Shown here piece by piece: positions 27,123 to 36,597 of a stretch of 64,000 nt of DNA. Both the position numbers and the translations under genes were made by a program. This stretch comes from an uncultured Pelagibacteraceae bacterium (GTDB taxonomy: Bacteria; Pseudomonadota; Alphaproteobacteria; Pelagibacterales; AG-422-B15): positions 1 through 64,000 of the forward strand of contig CACGAG010000003.1 in NCBI GenBank assembly GCA_902571005.1, given 5' to 3'. Position 1 is the first letter of the stretch. Each line of letters starts with the position of its first letter. The notes below the pieces were generated by a model, which did not search any database, had not been told where the DNA came from, and was given only the letters and a program-made list of their open reading frames with translations.

Positions 27123-27799
27123 TTAATAGAATTTATCTTATTTTTCTCTATGAAAGCAAGTGCAGCATTTTTTTCTGACTCTTTTATTGATGAAGAAATT
27201 CCTATAGCTTTTTTATAATTCATAAATTCAACTTGAATTTTAAATTTAGGATTATGGTCAGGACCAGTTTTACTGATTATTTTATACTTAGGAAGGGTTT
27301 TATATTTTTTTAGAGTCCACTCTTGTAGCTTTGATTTTGCATCAATAATATCTTCAGCAATATTATCAAACTTTTTTTTCCATAATGCTAATATAACTTT
27401 TCTTACTTGAGTGAAACTAGAGTCTAAATATATTGCTCCCAACAATGCTTCACATGCATCAGATAGAATGCTTTTTTTATTGTTACCGCGTGATGATTTT
27501 TCAGTTTGTCCTAAAAGAATAAAATCTCCAAGGGATATTTTTTTTGCTATTTCATGGCATGCATTTCTGTCTACCAGACTACTTAGCATTTTGTCGAGAG
27601 AACCCTCTTGTTTACCTGGTTTATCTACTAAAAGTTTTTCAGAAATTACTAATCCTAATACCCTATCTCCAAGAAATTCTAAATTTTCATTACTTTCTAG
27701 TTTTTTGAAACTCTTATGTGTGACTGCCCGTTTTAATAGGGTTTTGTCTTTAAATTTGTAGGAAATTTTTTTTTCTAAAATTGATAAATTTTTTGCCAT
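27119..27799 (-). CDS. rnc: Ribonuclease III
   Basis: The 226 residues have the nuclease signature ENLEFLGDRVLGL (catalytic Glu41 and Asp45), the second acidic pair in SDACEALLGAIYLD, and a C-terminal double-stranded-RNA-binding domain from about residue 155. It processes rRNA precursors and cuts double-stranded RNA. Its start overlaps the lepB stop by one base. Confidence 0.96.
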   Translation of the reverse strand: MAKNLSILEKKISYKFKDKTLLKRAVTHKSFKKLESNENLEFLGDRVLGLVISEKLLVDKPGKQEGSLDKMLSSLVDRNACHEIAKKISLGDFILLGQTEKSSRGNNKKSILSDACEALLGAIYLDSSFTQVRKVILALWKKKFDNIAEDIIDAKSKLQEWTLKKYKTLPKYKIISKTGPDHNPKFKIQVEFMNYKKAIGISSSIKESEKNAALAFIEKNKINSIK

Positions 27800-28533
27800 T
27801 AACTTATTAGCTTAAGCAACCTTTTAAATTGTATATCAAAAGGCCACTTCCAAATTTCATAAAATTTTGAACCACCTTCAGTTGAAAAAAATATTATTTG
27901 TGCCTTACCTACTAATCTATCAAAATTTACAGACCCCCAAAATCGGCTATCATTTGAATTATCTCTATTATCACCTAGGAAAAAGTAACTGTCATTAGGA
28001 ACAATTATTTCATTAGTATTATCGCCAGGGGATCCATCTATATAATTATAAATTTCATATGATTTTCCATTTGGTAAAGTTTCGATGAGAACTCTTGCTT
28101 TTACTACGCGTCCATTTTTTAAAATTTTCGTATCCTCTCTTAATTCTTGATATTTAGCGCTTTCACCATTAATGATTAATTTACCATCTTTAACTTTAAT
28201 GATATCACCCGGCATACCTACTAATCTTTTAATATAGTCCAAATTAGTATGAGGCGGTTTAAATATTATAACATCTCCTCTTTCTGGATTTGTTGATAAA
28301 ACTCGATCTGATATTGGCCCAAGACTAAATGGAAATGAATGTTTACTGTAGCCATAATCGTACTTTGAAGCAAATAACCGATCACCAATAAGTAAGTTTG
28401 GCTCCATCGAGGAAGAGGGAATAAAAAATGGTTGGAATAAAAAAGTTCTGATCAATAAAGCTATTAACAATGCATAAATCAATGTTAACAAATTTGATTT
28501 TAACCATGATTTACTAAGAAATTTATCAGTCAT
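27799..28533 (-). CDS. lepB: Signal peptidase I
   Basis: The 244-residue inner membrane protease has one N-terminal membrane helix (about 13-32). The catalytic serine is Ser42 in PSSSMEPNL and the general base lysine is Lys102 in YIKRLVGMPGD. The later GDNRDNSNDSRFWG box completes the family set. It removes signal peptides from exported proteins. It starts four bases after the acpS stop. Confidence 0.96.
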   Translation of the reverse strand: MTDKFLSKSWLKSNLLTLIYALLIALLIRTFLFQPFFIPSSSMEPNLLIGDRLFASKYDYGYSKHSFPFSLGPISDRVLSTNPERGDVIIFKPPHTNLDYIKRLVGMPGDIIKVKDGKLIINGESAKYQELREDTKILKNGRVVKARVLIETLPNGKSYEIYNYIDGSPGDNTNEIIVPNDSYFFLGDNRDNSNDSRFWGSVNFDRLVGKAQIIFFSTEGGSKFYEIWKWPFDIQFKRLLKLIS

Positions 28534-28537
28534 TAAA

Positions 28538-28918
28538 TTAATTAATTGTTACAATTGCTTGAGCGTAAGGAAACTCATCAGTAATTGTTAAACTTATGTC
28601 TGGCTCCTTATCGTTCGCAATTTTTTTGAGTTGAAGTTGAGAATTTCCATGAAAAGTAATCGTAGGTTTTCCTGAGGGAAGATTAGTAACTTCTAAATCT
28701 CTCCAAAATACACCATTTCTAAAACCTGTACCAAGAGCCTTTGCCGCAGCTTCCTTGGCTGCAAACCTTTTAGCATAACAAGCTGCACTTTCTTTTCTTC
28801 CTTCACATTTTTTTATCTCATTTTCTGTAAAAATTCTTTTTTTAAACCTATCTCCAAACTTTGAAAGCGTGTTTTCTATTCTGCGAATATCAATTAAATC
28901 TGATCCTAAGCCTATCAC
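28538..28918 (-). CDS. acpS: Holo-[acyl-carrier-protein] synthase
   Basis: AcpS transfers phosphopantetheine from CoA to acyl carrier protein. The 126 residues have the metal-binding aspartate in GSDLIDIRRIE (Asp7) and FAAKEAAAKALGTG with the second acidic ligand. It overlaps pdxJ by four bases. The order pdxJ-acpS-lepB-rnc is conserved in alphaproteobacteria. Confidence 0.95.
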   Translation of the reverse strand: MIGLGSDLIDIRRIENTLSKFGDRFKKRIFTENEIKKCEGRKESAACYAKRFAAKEAAAKALGTGFRNGVFWRDLEVTNLPSGKPTITFHGNSQLQLKKIANDKEPDISLTITDEFPYAQAIVTIN

Positions 28919-29655
28919 TGAATCTCCCTTCCTTTTTTAATCAGTTCTCTAAATTTGCTTATTGATTTTTCTAGTCCAAGAAAAACTGACTCAGAAATGA
29001 TAAAATGTCCAATGTTAAACTCTTTTACTTCCTTTATCTTAGATAGTTCCCCTACAGAATCGAATGTTATTCCGTGACCAAAATGTAATTCAAGTCCAAT
29101 GCTATTACTAAAATCTGCTGCTTCTCTAATTCTTTCAAGTTCTGATGAAGCATCTTCGTTATAGTTAATTTTACGGCAAAATTCTCCCGTATGAAGCTCT
29201 ACAATGTCAGCGCCAATCTCTTTGGCCATTTTGATTTGGTCTATTGAAGCATCTATGAACAATGAGACCCTTATGTTATTTCTTTTTATCTTTTCAATTT
29301 TTGGTACGAGATTATTATGATTACTTCTTATATCTATTCCGCCTTCAGTGGTTATTTCTTCTCTTTTTTCTGGAACAATACAACATGCATTCGGACCTGC
29401 ATTCACTGCTATGTTAACCATTTCATCGGTTGGTGCCATTTCAAAATTTAATGGAATGGAAATGTTCTCAATAATTTCATTAATATCATCGTCTCTTATA
29501 TGACGCCTATCTTCTCTTAGATGCGTAGTTATGCCATCTGCTCCATATTCTTGGCATAAAAGAGCAGCTCTTAAAGGGCTTGGATAGTTTTCTCCTCTGG
29601 CATTTCTAAGAGTTGCTACGTGATCAATATTTACACCAAGACGAGGTAGAGTCAT
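28915..29655 (-). CDS. pdxJ: Pyridoxine 5'-phosphate synthase
   Basis: PdxJ closes the pyridoxine ring from deoxyxylulose 5-phosphate and 1-amino-acetone 3-phosphate. The 246-residue TIM barrel has RLGVNIDHVATLRNARG at the start, DGITTHLREDRRHI and ELHTGEFCR, all family hallmarks. It directly abuts pyrE. PLP made by this pathway serves GlyA and MetY in this window, among others. Confidence 0.95.
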   Translation of the reverse strand: MTLPRLGVNIDHVATLRNARGENYPSPLRAALLCQEYGADGITTHLREDRRHIRDDDINEIIENISIPLNFEMAPTDEMVNIAVNAGPNACCIVPEKREEITTEGGIDIRSNHNNLVPKIEKIKRNNIRVSLFIDASIDQIKMAKEIGADIVELHTGEFCRKINYNEDASSELERIREAADFSNSIGLELHFGHGITFDSVGELSKIKEVKEFNIGHFIISESVFLGLEKSISKFRELIKKGREIQ

Positions 29656-30240
29656 TTATATTACTCTACTACCAGGTTTTGTTGCAGGTATTTTATTAAG
29701 ATCGTCTGGGAGGTTGTTGGGATCATAAAGTGGAATATCTAGTTTAAGGACTGATATTACGTTGTGATCTTTAAATAATTTATGATTTGAACGATCAACG
29801 ATTGTTGCGATGCCTAATAAATTAACATTTAGGGGTTTTAGTTTTTCTAAACATTCATTTGTTGATTTCCCTGTTGTAATTACATCCTCAACGAATAAGA
29901 CGTTTGCATTTTCCTTAATATTAAAGCCTCTCCTCAATTCAAATTCGTTATCGACTCTCTCATAGAATATAAATTTAGATCCTAAAGATCTTGCAAGCTC
30001 ATACCCTACGAGAAGACCTCCTAAAGCAGGAGAAATCACATAATCAATCTCGTCATCAATATTTTCTTGCACCCTGTACTTTAACTCTTCGCAGATCATC
30101 TCTCCATTTCGAGGGTCTTCAAATAACTTTGAACACTGGCAGTAAATTTTGGATCTTTTTCCCGATGAAAGTATAAAATGTCCATTCTGAATAGCTTCTA
30201 CTTTTTCAAAAAAATCTTTTATTTCTTTTTCAGTCTTCAT
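29656..30240 (-). CDS. pyrE: Orotate phosphoribosyltransferase
   Basis: The 194-residue enzyme adds ribose phosphate from PRPP to orotate. The PRPP-binding loop is VLFVEDVITTGKSTNECL, and FILSSGKRSKIYCQC and VISPALGGLLVGYELA flank the active site. It overlaps the spoT stop by four bases. PyrB (40328) acts upstream in the same pathway but lies in a distant transcription unit. Confidence 0.94.
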   Translation of the reverse strand: MKTEKEIKDFFEKVEAIQNGHFILSSGKRSKIYCQCSKLFEDPRNGEMICEELKYRVQENIDDEIDYVISPALGGLLVGYELARSLGSKFIFYERVDNEFELRRGFNIKENANVLFVEDVITTGKSTNECLEKLKPLNVNLLGIATIVDRSNHKLFKDHNVISVLKLDIPLYDPNNLPDDLNKIPATKPGSRVI

Positions 30241-32366
30241 AAATTTATCAAAAGCCTACTTACAGAACTTACAATATCCACCACTGAGAGAGTTTCTATA
30301 ATCTTGTCCAGATGATCAAGATTATGAACGTCAATAATAAAAATCATATCAAAATAATCATCGCCTTTTTCAGATATGTTGAGGTTAGTTATATTGCCAC
30401 CTGCACTTCCAACAATGGTTGCTAATTTACCTAAGGATCCAGGTTCATTTTTAACTGAGACTTTTATTCTTGACGAAAAATACTGCTTTGGATCTACATC
30501 TTTCCATGAGGCAGTGATCCAATCTTCTTTTTTTGTTTCTTTATCTAGCTCCTTACATAAACTGGAGTGAATGATTACACCTGAATCTTCTGATGTAAGT
30601 CCCAAAATATTTTCATTGGGTAAAGGGAAACAGCATTCTGCATAATGAATTGCAATTCCAGGTTGGAAGTTGCTTATCTCTAAAGGCATCTTATCGTTTG
30701 TGTCTCTTCTTCTGTATCGAGAAAAAAATGATAGAGTTGAACGGGGCTTAAACTTTGATAATTGATGTGGCTTTATACTTCCTTTACCAATTGCAACAAG
30801 AAACTCCTCAGGACTTTTCCTATTAAAACTTTTTGCAAAATTACTAATTTCTGTGTTTGAAATATCTTCATTTCTACCTGTGACTTTGTGTAATATTTTT
30901 AACCCTAGACTTGTAAATTCATCTTTTTCTTGCTTTTTAAAAAATCTTTTTATCGATGACTGCGCCTTTGCAGTTGTAACAATATTTTCCCAAGTTTCAG
31001 ATGGAGATGGTTTTTTTGATGTTAGTACTTCAATCTCATCTCCATTTTGAAGTTTTGTAAATAAGGGTCTAGGTTTTCCATTAATCTTACATCCAACGCA
31101 ACGATTTCCAATTTCAGAATGAAGGGCATAAGCAAAATCGATAGAGTTAGAGTTTGCAGGCAAATGAATTAAGTCACCTTTCGGTGTAAAACAAAAAACT
31201 TGATCCTGAAACATTTCTAATTTTGTAGCTTCAAGTAAGTCCTCAGAGCTTCCACCACTGTCCAATATTTCTACTAAATCTCTCAACCAAGTAACATTAA
31301 CTGGATCTGAAGAAGAGTTATCTACTAAATTATAATTCTCTTTATAGCTCCAGTGTGCGGCTATACCCTTATCTGCTATAGTGTTCATTTCATTCGTTCG
31401 AATTTGAAGTTCAACTCTCTGTCTTTCAGGACCGACAATCGTTGTATGAATTGACTGATAATTATTAATTTTTGGTGTCGATATATAATCCTTAAATGAC
31501 CCTGGTACAGCAGACCACCGGTTATGAATGATGCCCAATATACTATAACAATCTTCAATACTATTAGTGATAATCCTATAAGCAAAAATATCCGACAATT
31601 GTCTAAAAGCAATTTGTTTATTCTGCATTTTATTCCATACAGAGAAGATTTTTTTTTCACGTCCTATTATTTGACAATCAATTTCATTTTTTTCTAAAAG
31701 ACTAAAGATCCTTGTCTTTATTTTATCAGTTAAATTAGATTTATCTTTCTTTAAATACTCAATTCTTGTCATCAATGAGGAATATGCAGATGGATTTAAA
31801 ATTTGAAACGATAAATCTTCCAACTCGTCTTTGAATTCATGCATCCCCAATCTTCCAGCAAGGGGGGCATAAATTTCTAATGTTTCTGATGCAATACGTT
31901 GTCGTCTTTTTTCCTGTGGAATAAATTGAATCGTTCTCATGTTGTGCAAGCGGTCAGCTAACTTTACTAACAAAACTCTGATATCCTTCGACATTGCTAA
32001 AATTAATTTTCTGAAATTTTCAGCCTGGAATTTATTTTCAGTATACGTTTCAATTTTTGACAGTTTTGTAACGCCGTTTACTAATTGAAGGACTTCTTTT
32101 CCAAATTTTTCTTCAATTTCATTTTCTGTAGCAAGAGTATCCTCAAGTGTGTCATGTAAAAGGCCCGTTATAATTGTGGAAGTATCTAACTTTAAGTTTA
32201 ATAGAATATCTGCAACTGCAACTGGGTGAGATATATAAGGATCACCTGAATGCCTTTTTTGTGACTTGTGACACTCGACTGCAAAAGAATAAGCTTTTTC
32301 TATTAATTTAGAATCAAGATTCTTATCAATTGGTTTTGCAGGTTTATAGACTGTTGATTGTGCCAT
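30237..32366 (-). CDS. spoT: Bifunctional (p)ppGpp synthetase/hydrolase
   Basis: The 709-residue long RelA/SpoT homologue has an HD hydrolase domain with HPVAVADIL and GLLHDTLEDT (His71-Asp72), a synthetase domain (about 220-345, with FKDYISTPKINNYQSIHT and QIRTNEMN), a TGS domain (about 390-450) and a C-terminal ACT domain (about 635-709). HD residues are intact, so hydrolysis is expected; synthesis also looks possible. As probably the single Rsh protein it would control the stringent response. A TATAAT lies upstream but lacks a convincing -35 box. Confidence 0.94.
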   Translation of the reverse strand: MAQSTVYKPAKPIDKNLDSKLIEKAYSFAVECHKSQKRHSGDPYISHPVAVADILLNLKLDTSTIITGLLHDTLEDTLATENEIEEKFGKEVLQLVNGVTKLSKIETYTENKFQAENFRKLILAMSKDIRVLLVKLADRLHNMRTIQFIPQEKRRQRIASETLEIYAPLAGRLGMHEFKDELEDLSFQILNPSAYSSLMTRIEYLKKDKSNLTDKIKTRIFSLLEKNEIDCQIIGREKKIFSVWNKMQNKQIAFRQLSDIFAYRIITNSIEDCYSILGIIHNRWSAVPGSFKDYISTPKINNYQSIHTTIVGPERQRVELQIRTNEMNTIADKGIAAHWSYKENYNLVDNSSSDPVNVTWLRDLVEILDSGGSSEDLLEATKLEMFQDQVFCFTPKGDLIHLPANSNSIDFAYALHSEIGNRCVGCKINGKPRPLFTKLQNGDEIEVLTSKKPSPSETWENIVTTAKAQSSIKRFFKKQEKDEFTSLGLKILHKVTGRNEDISNTEISNFAKSFNRKSPEEFLVAIGKGSIKPHQLSKFKPRSTLSFFSRYRRRDTNDKMPLEISNFQPGIAIHYAECCFPLPNENILGLTSEDSGVIIHSSLCKELDKETKKEDWITASWKDVDPKQYFSSRIKVSVKNEPGSLGKLATIVGSAGGNITNLNISEKGDDYFDMIFIIDVHNLDHLDKIIETLSVVDIVSSVSRLLINL

Positions 32367-32421
32367 AATGCACTATTAATCATACATTATATACTAAGTG
32401 AAGCCCAAAATAATTGACAAT

Positions 32422-32940
32422 TTATAAAGTATTCAAGACTTTGTATAATTTATCTTCAATATGCAAGCTTTTATGAAGCCTCATAATAGATGATTTTTTT
32501 TCAGAGTGGAGCCATCCAGGACAAATGTCCAATAAAGGCCTTAATACAAAATTTCTCTCATGAAGTCTTGGATGTGGAATTTCAATAGAATTTTTGTTCT
32601 CATTTATCAATATTCTACTGGACTTGCTGAGCAAAAGAATATCCAAATCACATGTTCGAGAAGTATTTTTACGATAGGCGTATCTTCCAGTAATTCTTTC
32701 AATTTTTTTTAAAATTATTAGTAAATTTTTAGGTTTTAGTTTTGTTTCAACAACTAAAGCAGCGTTTAAAAAGGTTTCGGCAGCCGTTTTAAAATTTTTA
32801 GGTGGCGATGAATATAATTTAGACTTTTTTATTACTTTGATATTGTTACGCTCCAACTCTTTTAAAACAAATTTAAGTGTATTTAATTTATTACCAAATC
32901 TTGAGTTAGAATTTGACCCAATTCCTAGAGCGTAAATCAT
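32422..32940 (-). CDS. folK: 2-amino-4-hydroxy-6-hydroxymethyldihydropteridine pyrophosphokinase (HPPK)
   Basis: The 172-residue HPPK of folate synthesis begins [11 protein letters not shown] and has the RTCDLDILL metal-binding motif and [17 protein letters not shown] start it at the ATG at 32940, which overlaps the smpB stop as ATGA. An upstream in-frame ATG at 32967 lies inside smpB and adds a basic non-homologous leader. FolK beside smpB is less usual. Confidence 0.92.
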   Translation of the reverse strand: MIYALGIGSNSNSRFGNKLNTLKFVLKELERNNIKVIKKSKLYSSPPKNFKTAAETFLNAALVVETKLKPKNLLIILKKIERITGRYAYRKNTSRTCDLDILLLSKSSRILINENKNSIEIPHPRLHERNFVLRPLLDICPGWLHSEKKSSIMRLHKSLHIEDKLYKVLNTL

Positions 32941-33374
32941 CCGTACTTTTTTTTCTCCCTTACCCAATCTTTTCTTTTTTTAGCATCTCTTTTATCGTGT
33001 AGTTTTTTTCCTTTAGCAAGAGCAATTTCCAACTTTGCCTTACCTTTTTTATTGAAGTATATTTTTGTTGGGATCAAAGTAAGTGACTCTTTATTTAATT
33101 TTCCAATGATTTTTCTGATTTCTTTTTTGTGTAAAAGTAATTTTCGTGGACGGTTTTCAACATGATTTAGATATGAAGCATTAGAATATTTGGAGAAATG
33201 TGAGTTTATTAAAAATATTTCACTATTATCTTCCCTTGCATATGACTCAGCTATCTCAACTCTTCCATTTCGAAGAGATTTTATCTCACTACCTTGTAGT
33301 TCAATACCTGCCTCAAATAATTCAACAAATGTATAATTATACTTTGCTTTTCTGTTTTGAACTGCTATTTGCAA
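32937..33374 (-). CDS. smpB: SsrA-binding protein SmpB
   Basis: The 145-residue tmRNA partner has the core [20 protein letters not shown], the INSHF strand and the basic tail [21 protein letters not shown] that enters the decoding site. It rescues stalled ribosomes with tmRNA; no ssrA gene is seen in this window. It lies two bases after dapA, the usual order dapA-smpB in alphaproteobacteria. Confidence 0.96.
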   Translation of the reverse strand: MQIAVQNRKAKYNYTFVELFEAGIELQGSEIKSLRNGRVEIAESYAREDNSEIFLINSHFSKYSNASYLNHVENRPRKLLLHKKEIRKIIGKLNKESLTLIPTKIYFNKKGKAKLEIALAKGKKLHDKRDAKKRKDWVREKKKYG

Positions 33375-33376
33375 GG

Positions 33377-34249
33377 CTATATTAATGATGCGTGCTTCAT
33401 AGCTTTATCAACTAATTGCTTAGTTTCATCTGATATACTTGTGAGCGGCAGTCTTATGTCATCTTTGCATAAACCAAGCTTAGAAGCTGCATATTTTACT
33501 GGGGCAGGACTGGACTCAACAAATAAAGCATGATGCAACGGCATCAATTTGTCATTTATCTCAGCAGCCTTAGCAAAATTTTGATCTAAACAATGTTTCA
33601 TAAATTCAGAACATAATTTTGGGGCGATATTAGACGTCACTGAGATAGATCCGTGACCACCATAAATCATAAAAGCTAACGTAGTTGCATCATCTCCTGT
33701 TAATTGATTAAAATTTTCTCCTATTGTTGTTTTCGTTTCATAAACTCTTGGTATATCTGAAGTAGCATCCTTTACTCCAACAATGTTTTTAATTTTAAAC
33801 AAATCCCTCATTGTTTTTGTATTCATATCAACAATTGATCTGCCAGGAATATTATAAATAATAATTGGAAGTGTAGTTGCCTTACTAATTGCCTCAAAGT
33901 GTGAGTATAAACCATGTTGAGTAGGTTTATTATAATATGGTGTAACTACTAAAGCTCCATCAGCACCTGCTTTTTCAGCGTGCATGGTGAGATCGATAGC
34001 TTCGTCGGTGTTGTTTGATCCTGTTCCTGCTATTACAGGCACACGTTTTGCTGTTTCTTCAACACATATCTCAACTGCTAACTTGTGTTCTTCATGGCTT
34101 AAAGTTGGTGACTCGCCTGTTGTACCTACAGGAACCAGTCCATGTATGCCTTCTGTTATTTGAAAATCTATCAGAGATCTGAATGATTTTTCATCAATAG
34201 ATTTACCGTCAAAAGGCGTAATTAACGCTGTATGAGATCCTTTAAACAT
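33377..34249 (-). CDS. dapA: 4-hydroxy-tetrahydrodipicolinate synthase
   Basis: DapA condenses pyruvate and aspartate semialdehyde on the lysine/diaminopimelate route. The 290-residue TIM barrel has [14 protein letters not shown], the tyrosine in [10 protein letters not shown] and the Schiff-base lysine in [10 protein letters not shown]. It competes with Hom (1044-2333) for aspartate semialdehyde. It diverges from slt across an 80-base gap. Confidence 0.95.
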   Translation of the reverse strand: MFKGSHTALITPFDGKSIDEKSFRSLIDFQITEGIHGLVPVGTTGESPTLSHEEHKLAVEICVEETAKRVPVIAGTGSNNTDEAIDLTMHAEKAGADGALVVTPYYNKPTQHGLYSHFEAISKATTLPIIIYNIPGRSIVDMNTKTMRDLFKIKNIVGVKDATSDIPRVYETKTTIGENFNQLTGDDATTLAFMIYGGHGSISVTSNIAPKLCSEFMKHCLDQNFAKAAEINDKLMPLHHALFVESSPAPVKYAASKLGLCKDDIRLPLTSISDETKQLVDKAMKHASLI

Positions 34250-34273
34250 TGTTTACAATAGCACTTTTAATTA

Positions 34274-34302
34274 TTTAAAAAAACCTTAATCATAAATATA
34301 CT
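34274..34302 (+). promoter_or_regulatory. Possible promoter of slt
   Basis: TTTAAA (34274-34279) and TATACT (34297-34302) are separated by exactly 17 bases and would start transcription about 20 bases before the slt GTG at 34330. The -35 matches four of six consensus bases. The gap is AT-rich, so chance matches are possible. Confidence 0.4.
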
Positions 34303-34329
34303 TGTGCAAATCAAACAAATAACTATTTC

Positions 34330-36444
34330 GTGAAAAAATTAATCATTTTTGTAGTAAGTCTATTTTTTATTTCAGGAATATCTTCTTATGGAGAAATAAC
34401 GCCTGTAAAGAGAAGTCTATACATTGAATTGCCGGGACCTGGGTTCTCGATCCCAACAAAAAAACCAGTGCAGCCTGCACTCTCTCAATTGTTGAGCAAT
34501 AAAGACTATGAGTTATTTGAGTTAGCGCTCGACAAAGCGGATGAATATAAATGGGATCGAGTAACTGGAATAAGCAGTAATATTAAAAATGAAACAGCAA
34601 AAGAAACTATAAACTGGCTTAAATATTATAATGGCGCAGGTAATTTAACATTTTCTGATTACAGAACATATATTAAGAAAAATTCAAATTGGCCTGAAAT
34701 AGAAAAAATAAAGCTCAAAGCTGAATCAAAAATTACATTTAGAGATAATTATGACGATTTAATAGATTACTTTAGCAATAATCCTCCAGAAACAGGCTGG
34801 GGTCGAATATATCTAGGTAATGCACTACTAAACAGTGGCAAATCTGAAGAAGGAAAGAGACTTATCATTGATGGCTATATCGGTGGCAGCTTTACTAGAA
34901 AAGAACAATCTCAAATCATAAAAACTTATAAAAGTATTTTAAATAAAGATCATCATCTGAGAAGAATAAATAAATTACTGTGGGAAGGAAAATATAGGAC
35001 TGCAGCCAGATTGGTAAAATATGTTGATAAAAATTATCAAAAACTATTTGAAGCCAGGATAGGATTAATTTCATTTGCGGGTGGTGTAGATAATTTAATA
35101 AAGCTGGTTCCAGATGAATTGAAAAATGATCCTGGGCTTGTTTATGATCGAATCAATTGGCGAATTAAAAAAAGAAAGTATGATAGTGCACTAGTATTAT
35201 TATTAGATATCAATAAATCAAATTCAAGTGAGTTAGTTCGCCCAGACAAATTTTGGGATAAAAAAAGTTTTCTTATTAGGCGTTTAATTGACCGTCATGA
35301 ATATGAAACTGCATACGCGCTTGCAATAAATCACGGTTTGAGTGAAAGTAAAGATATTGCTGAGGCCGAGTGGTTAGCTGGTTGGATAGCTCTTACTTTT
35401 TTATCTAATCCAGAATCAGCCTATCTTCATTTTCAAGAAATTTGGAATGTTTCATCAAGACCAATCTCAAAAGCAAGAGCCGCCTATTGGATGGGAAATG
35501 CATTAGAGGAAGTTGGTAGTTCTGCAGAGTCGCAACGCTGGTATGAAAAGGCTTCTTTGTACAGTCTTACTTTTTATGGTCAGCTCGCAGCGAGCAAATT
35601 ATCAGAAAAGAAATTATTTAATCCATTGCTTGTAGAGTATTCCGATGCTAACAACGCTGATTATAAAGAAAATCGACCAGTTTATTTATCAATCTCTTTA
35701 TTAAATGAATTTGATAGACCTAAATTGGTTAAAAAATTTATTTGGGATCTTGCTGATCGTGACAATCTTAGTACTTCTGTAAATTCTGTCAAAACTGCAA
35801 ATGACATAGGCAGACATGATTTTGCAGTTCAAGCAGGTAAAATTTTATATTATAACCACACAATTCTTGACCCTCTAAGCTTTCCTCAAATTGAAAGACC
35901 TGAATTTGGAAAAATTATTTTTCCAGAACAAAGTCTAATACATTCTGTAACAAGACAAGAGAGTCAGTTTGATCCTAAAGCTGGAAGTTATGCAGGAGCT
36001 AAAGGATTAATGCAACTTATGCCGTATACTGCAAAAAGGGTCTCAAAGGGTTTAAAGCTTGAATATACAAAAAGTAAATTAACTGAAGATCCAAAGTATA
36101 ATGTAATTTTAGGAAGTGCTTATTTAGATAAATTACTCTCAAACTACAATGGCTCATACATTTTGTCTCTTGCAGCTTATAATGCGGGTGAATCACGAGT
36201 TTCAAGATGGATAAAAAAATATGGGGACCCAAGAAAAGATGATATTACAAGTGAAAATTGGATAGAGTTGATACCTTTCAAAGAAACAAGAAACTATGTT
36301 CAAAGAGTAATGGAAAATATTCAAGTATATGAATTTATTGAGAATGGATTGAAACCAATTGAGTACACTTTATCGAATAATCTTAATCGTGCTTATGTTG
36401 GTGGGAAAACCTTAATTAAACCAAGTAAGAAAAAAGAATCGTAG
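34330..36444 (+). CDS. slt: Soluble lytic murein transglycosylase
   Basis: The 704-residue periplasmic enzyme has a signal peptide (KKLIIFVVSLFFISGISSYG), a long alpha-helical solenoid (about 40-510) and a C-terminal SLT domain with the catalytic glutamate in TRQESQFDP (Glu544), GAKGLMQLMP and AAYNAGESRV. It cleaves peptidoglycan glycan strands to anhydromuropeptides. The start appears to be GTG. It runs toward tRNA-Ser on the opposite strand. Confidence 0.93.
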   Translation: MKKLIIFVVSLFFISGISSYGEITPVKRSLYIELPGPGFSIPTKKPVQPALSQLLSNKDYELFELALDKADEYKWDRVTGISSNIKNETAKETINWLKYYNGAGNLTFSDYRTYIKKNSNWPEIEKIKLKAESKITFRDNYDDLIDYFSNNPPETGWGRIYLGNALLNSGKSEEGKRLIIDGYIGGSFTRKEQSQIIKTYKSILNKDHHLRRINKLLWEGKYRTAARLVKYVDKNYQKLFEARIGLISFAGGVDNLIKLVPDELKNDPGLVYDRINWRIKKRKYDSALVLLLDINKSNSSELVRPDKFWDKKSFLIRRLIDRHEYETAYALAINHGLSESKDIAEAEWLAGWIALTFLSNPESAYLHFQEIWNVSSRPISKARAAYWMGNALEEVGSSAESQRWYEKASLYSLTFYGQLAASKLSEKKLFNPLLVEYSDANNADYKENRPVYLSISLLNEFDRPKLVKKFIWDLADRDNLSTSVNSVKTANDIGRHDFAVQAGKILYYNHTILDPLSFPQIERPEFGKIIFPEQSLIHSVTRQESQFDPKAGSYAGAKGLMQLMPYTAKRVSKGLKLEYTKSKLTEDPKYNVILGSAYLDKLLSNYNGSYILSLAAYNAGESRVSRWIKKYGDPRKDDITSENWIELIPFKETRNYVQRVMENIQVYEFIENGLKPIEYTLSNNLNRAYVGGKTLIKPSKKKES

Positions 36445-36455
36445 TAAAATTAGTG

Positions 36456-36549
36456 TGGCGGAGAGAGAGGGATTCGAACCCTCGGTACGGGTATAAGCCC
36501 GCACAACTCCTTAGCAGGGAGCCGGTTTCAACCACTCACCCATCTCTCC
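36456..36549 (-). tRNA. tRNA-Ser (anticodon GCU)
   Basis: On the minus strand the acceptor stem GGAGAGA pairs with TCTCTCC, followed by discriminator G and an encoded CCA (36456-36458). The anticodon arm is CTCC-CTGCTAA-GGAG, giving anticodon GCT. A long variable arm (GCGGGCTTATACCCGT) and the T-arm GAGGGTTCGAATCCCTC complete a class II serine tRNA that reads AGC and AGU. Length is 94 bases including CCA. It is the only tRNA gene I find in the window. Confidence 0.95.
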
Positions 36550-36597
36550 ACACATTGTTTTAATATATCAAATTTATATTGATTAAAAGAAATTACT

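Noticed and set aside
31385..31660. Minus-strand open frame within spoT
   Set aside because: It is a different frame inside the conserved synthetase region of spoT, with no start signal or known domain.
36550..36597. Hairpin between tRNA-Ser and gatB (ATCAA/TTGAT)
   Set aside because: Only five A/T-rich pairs with no following T-run on either strand; too weak to call a terminator.
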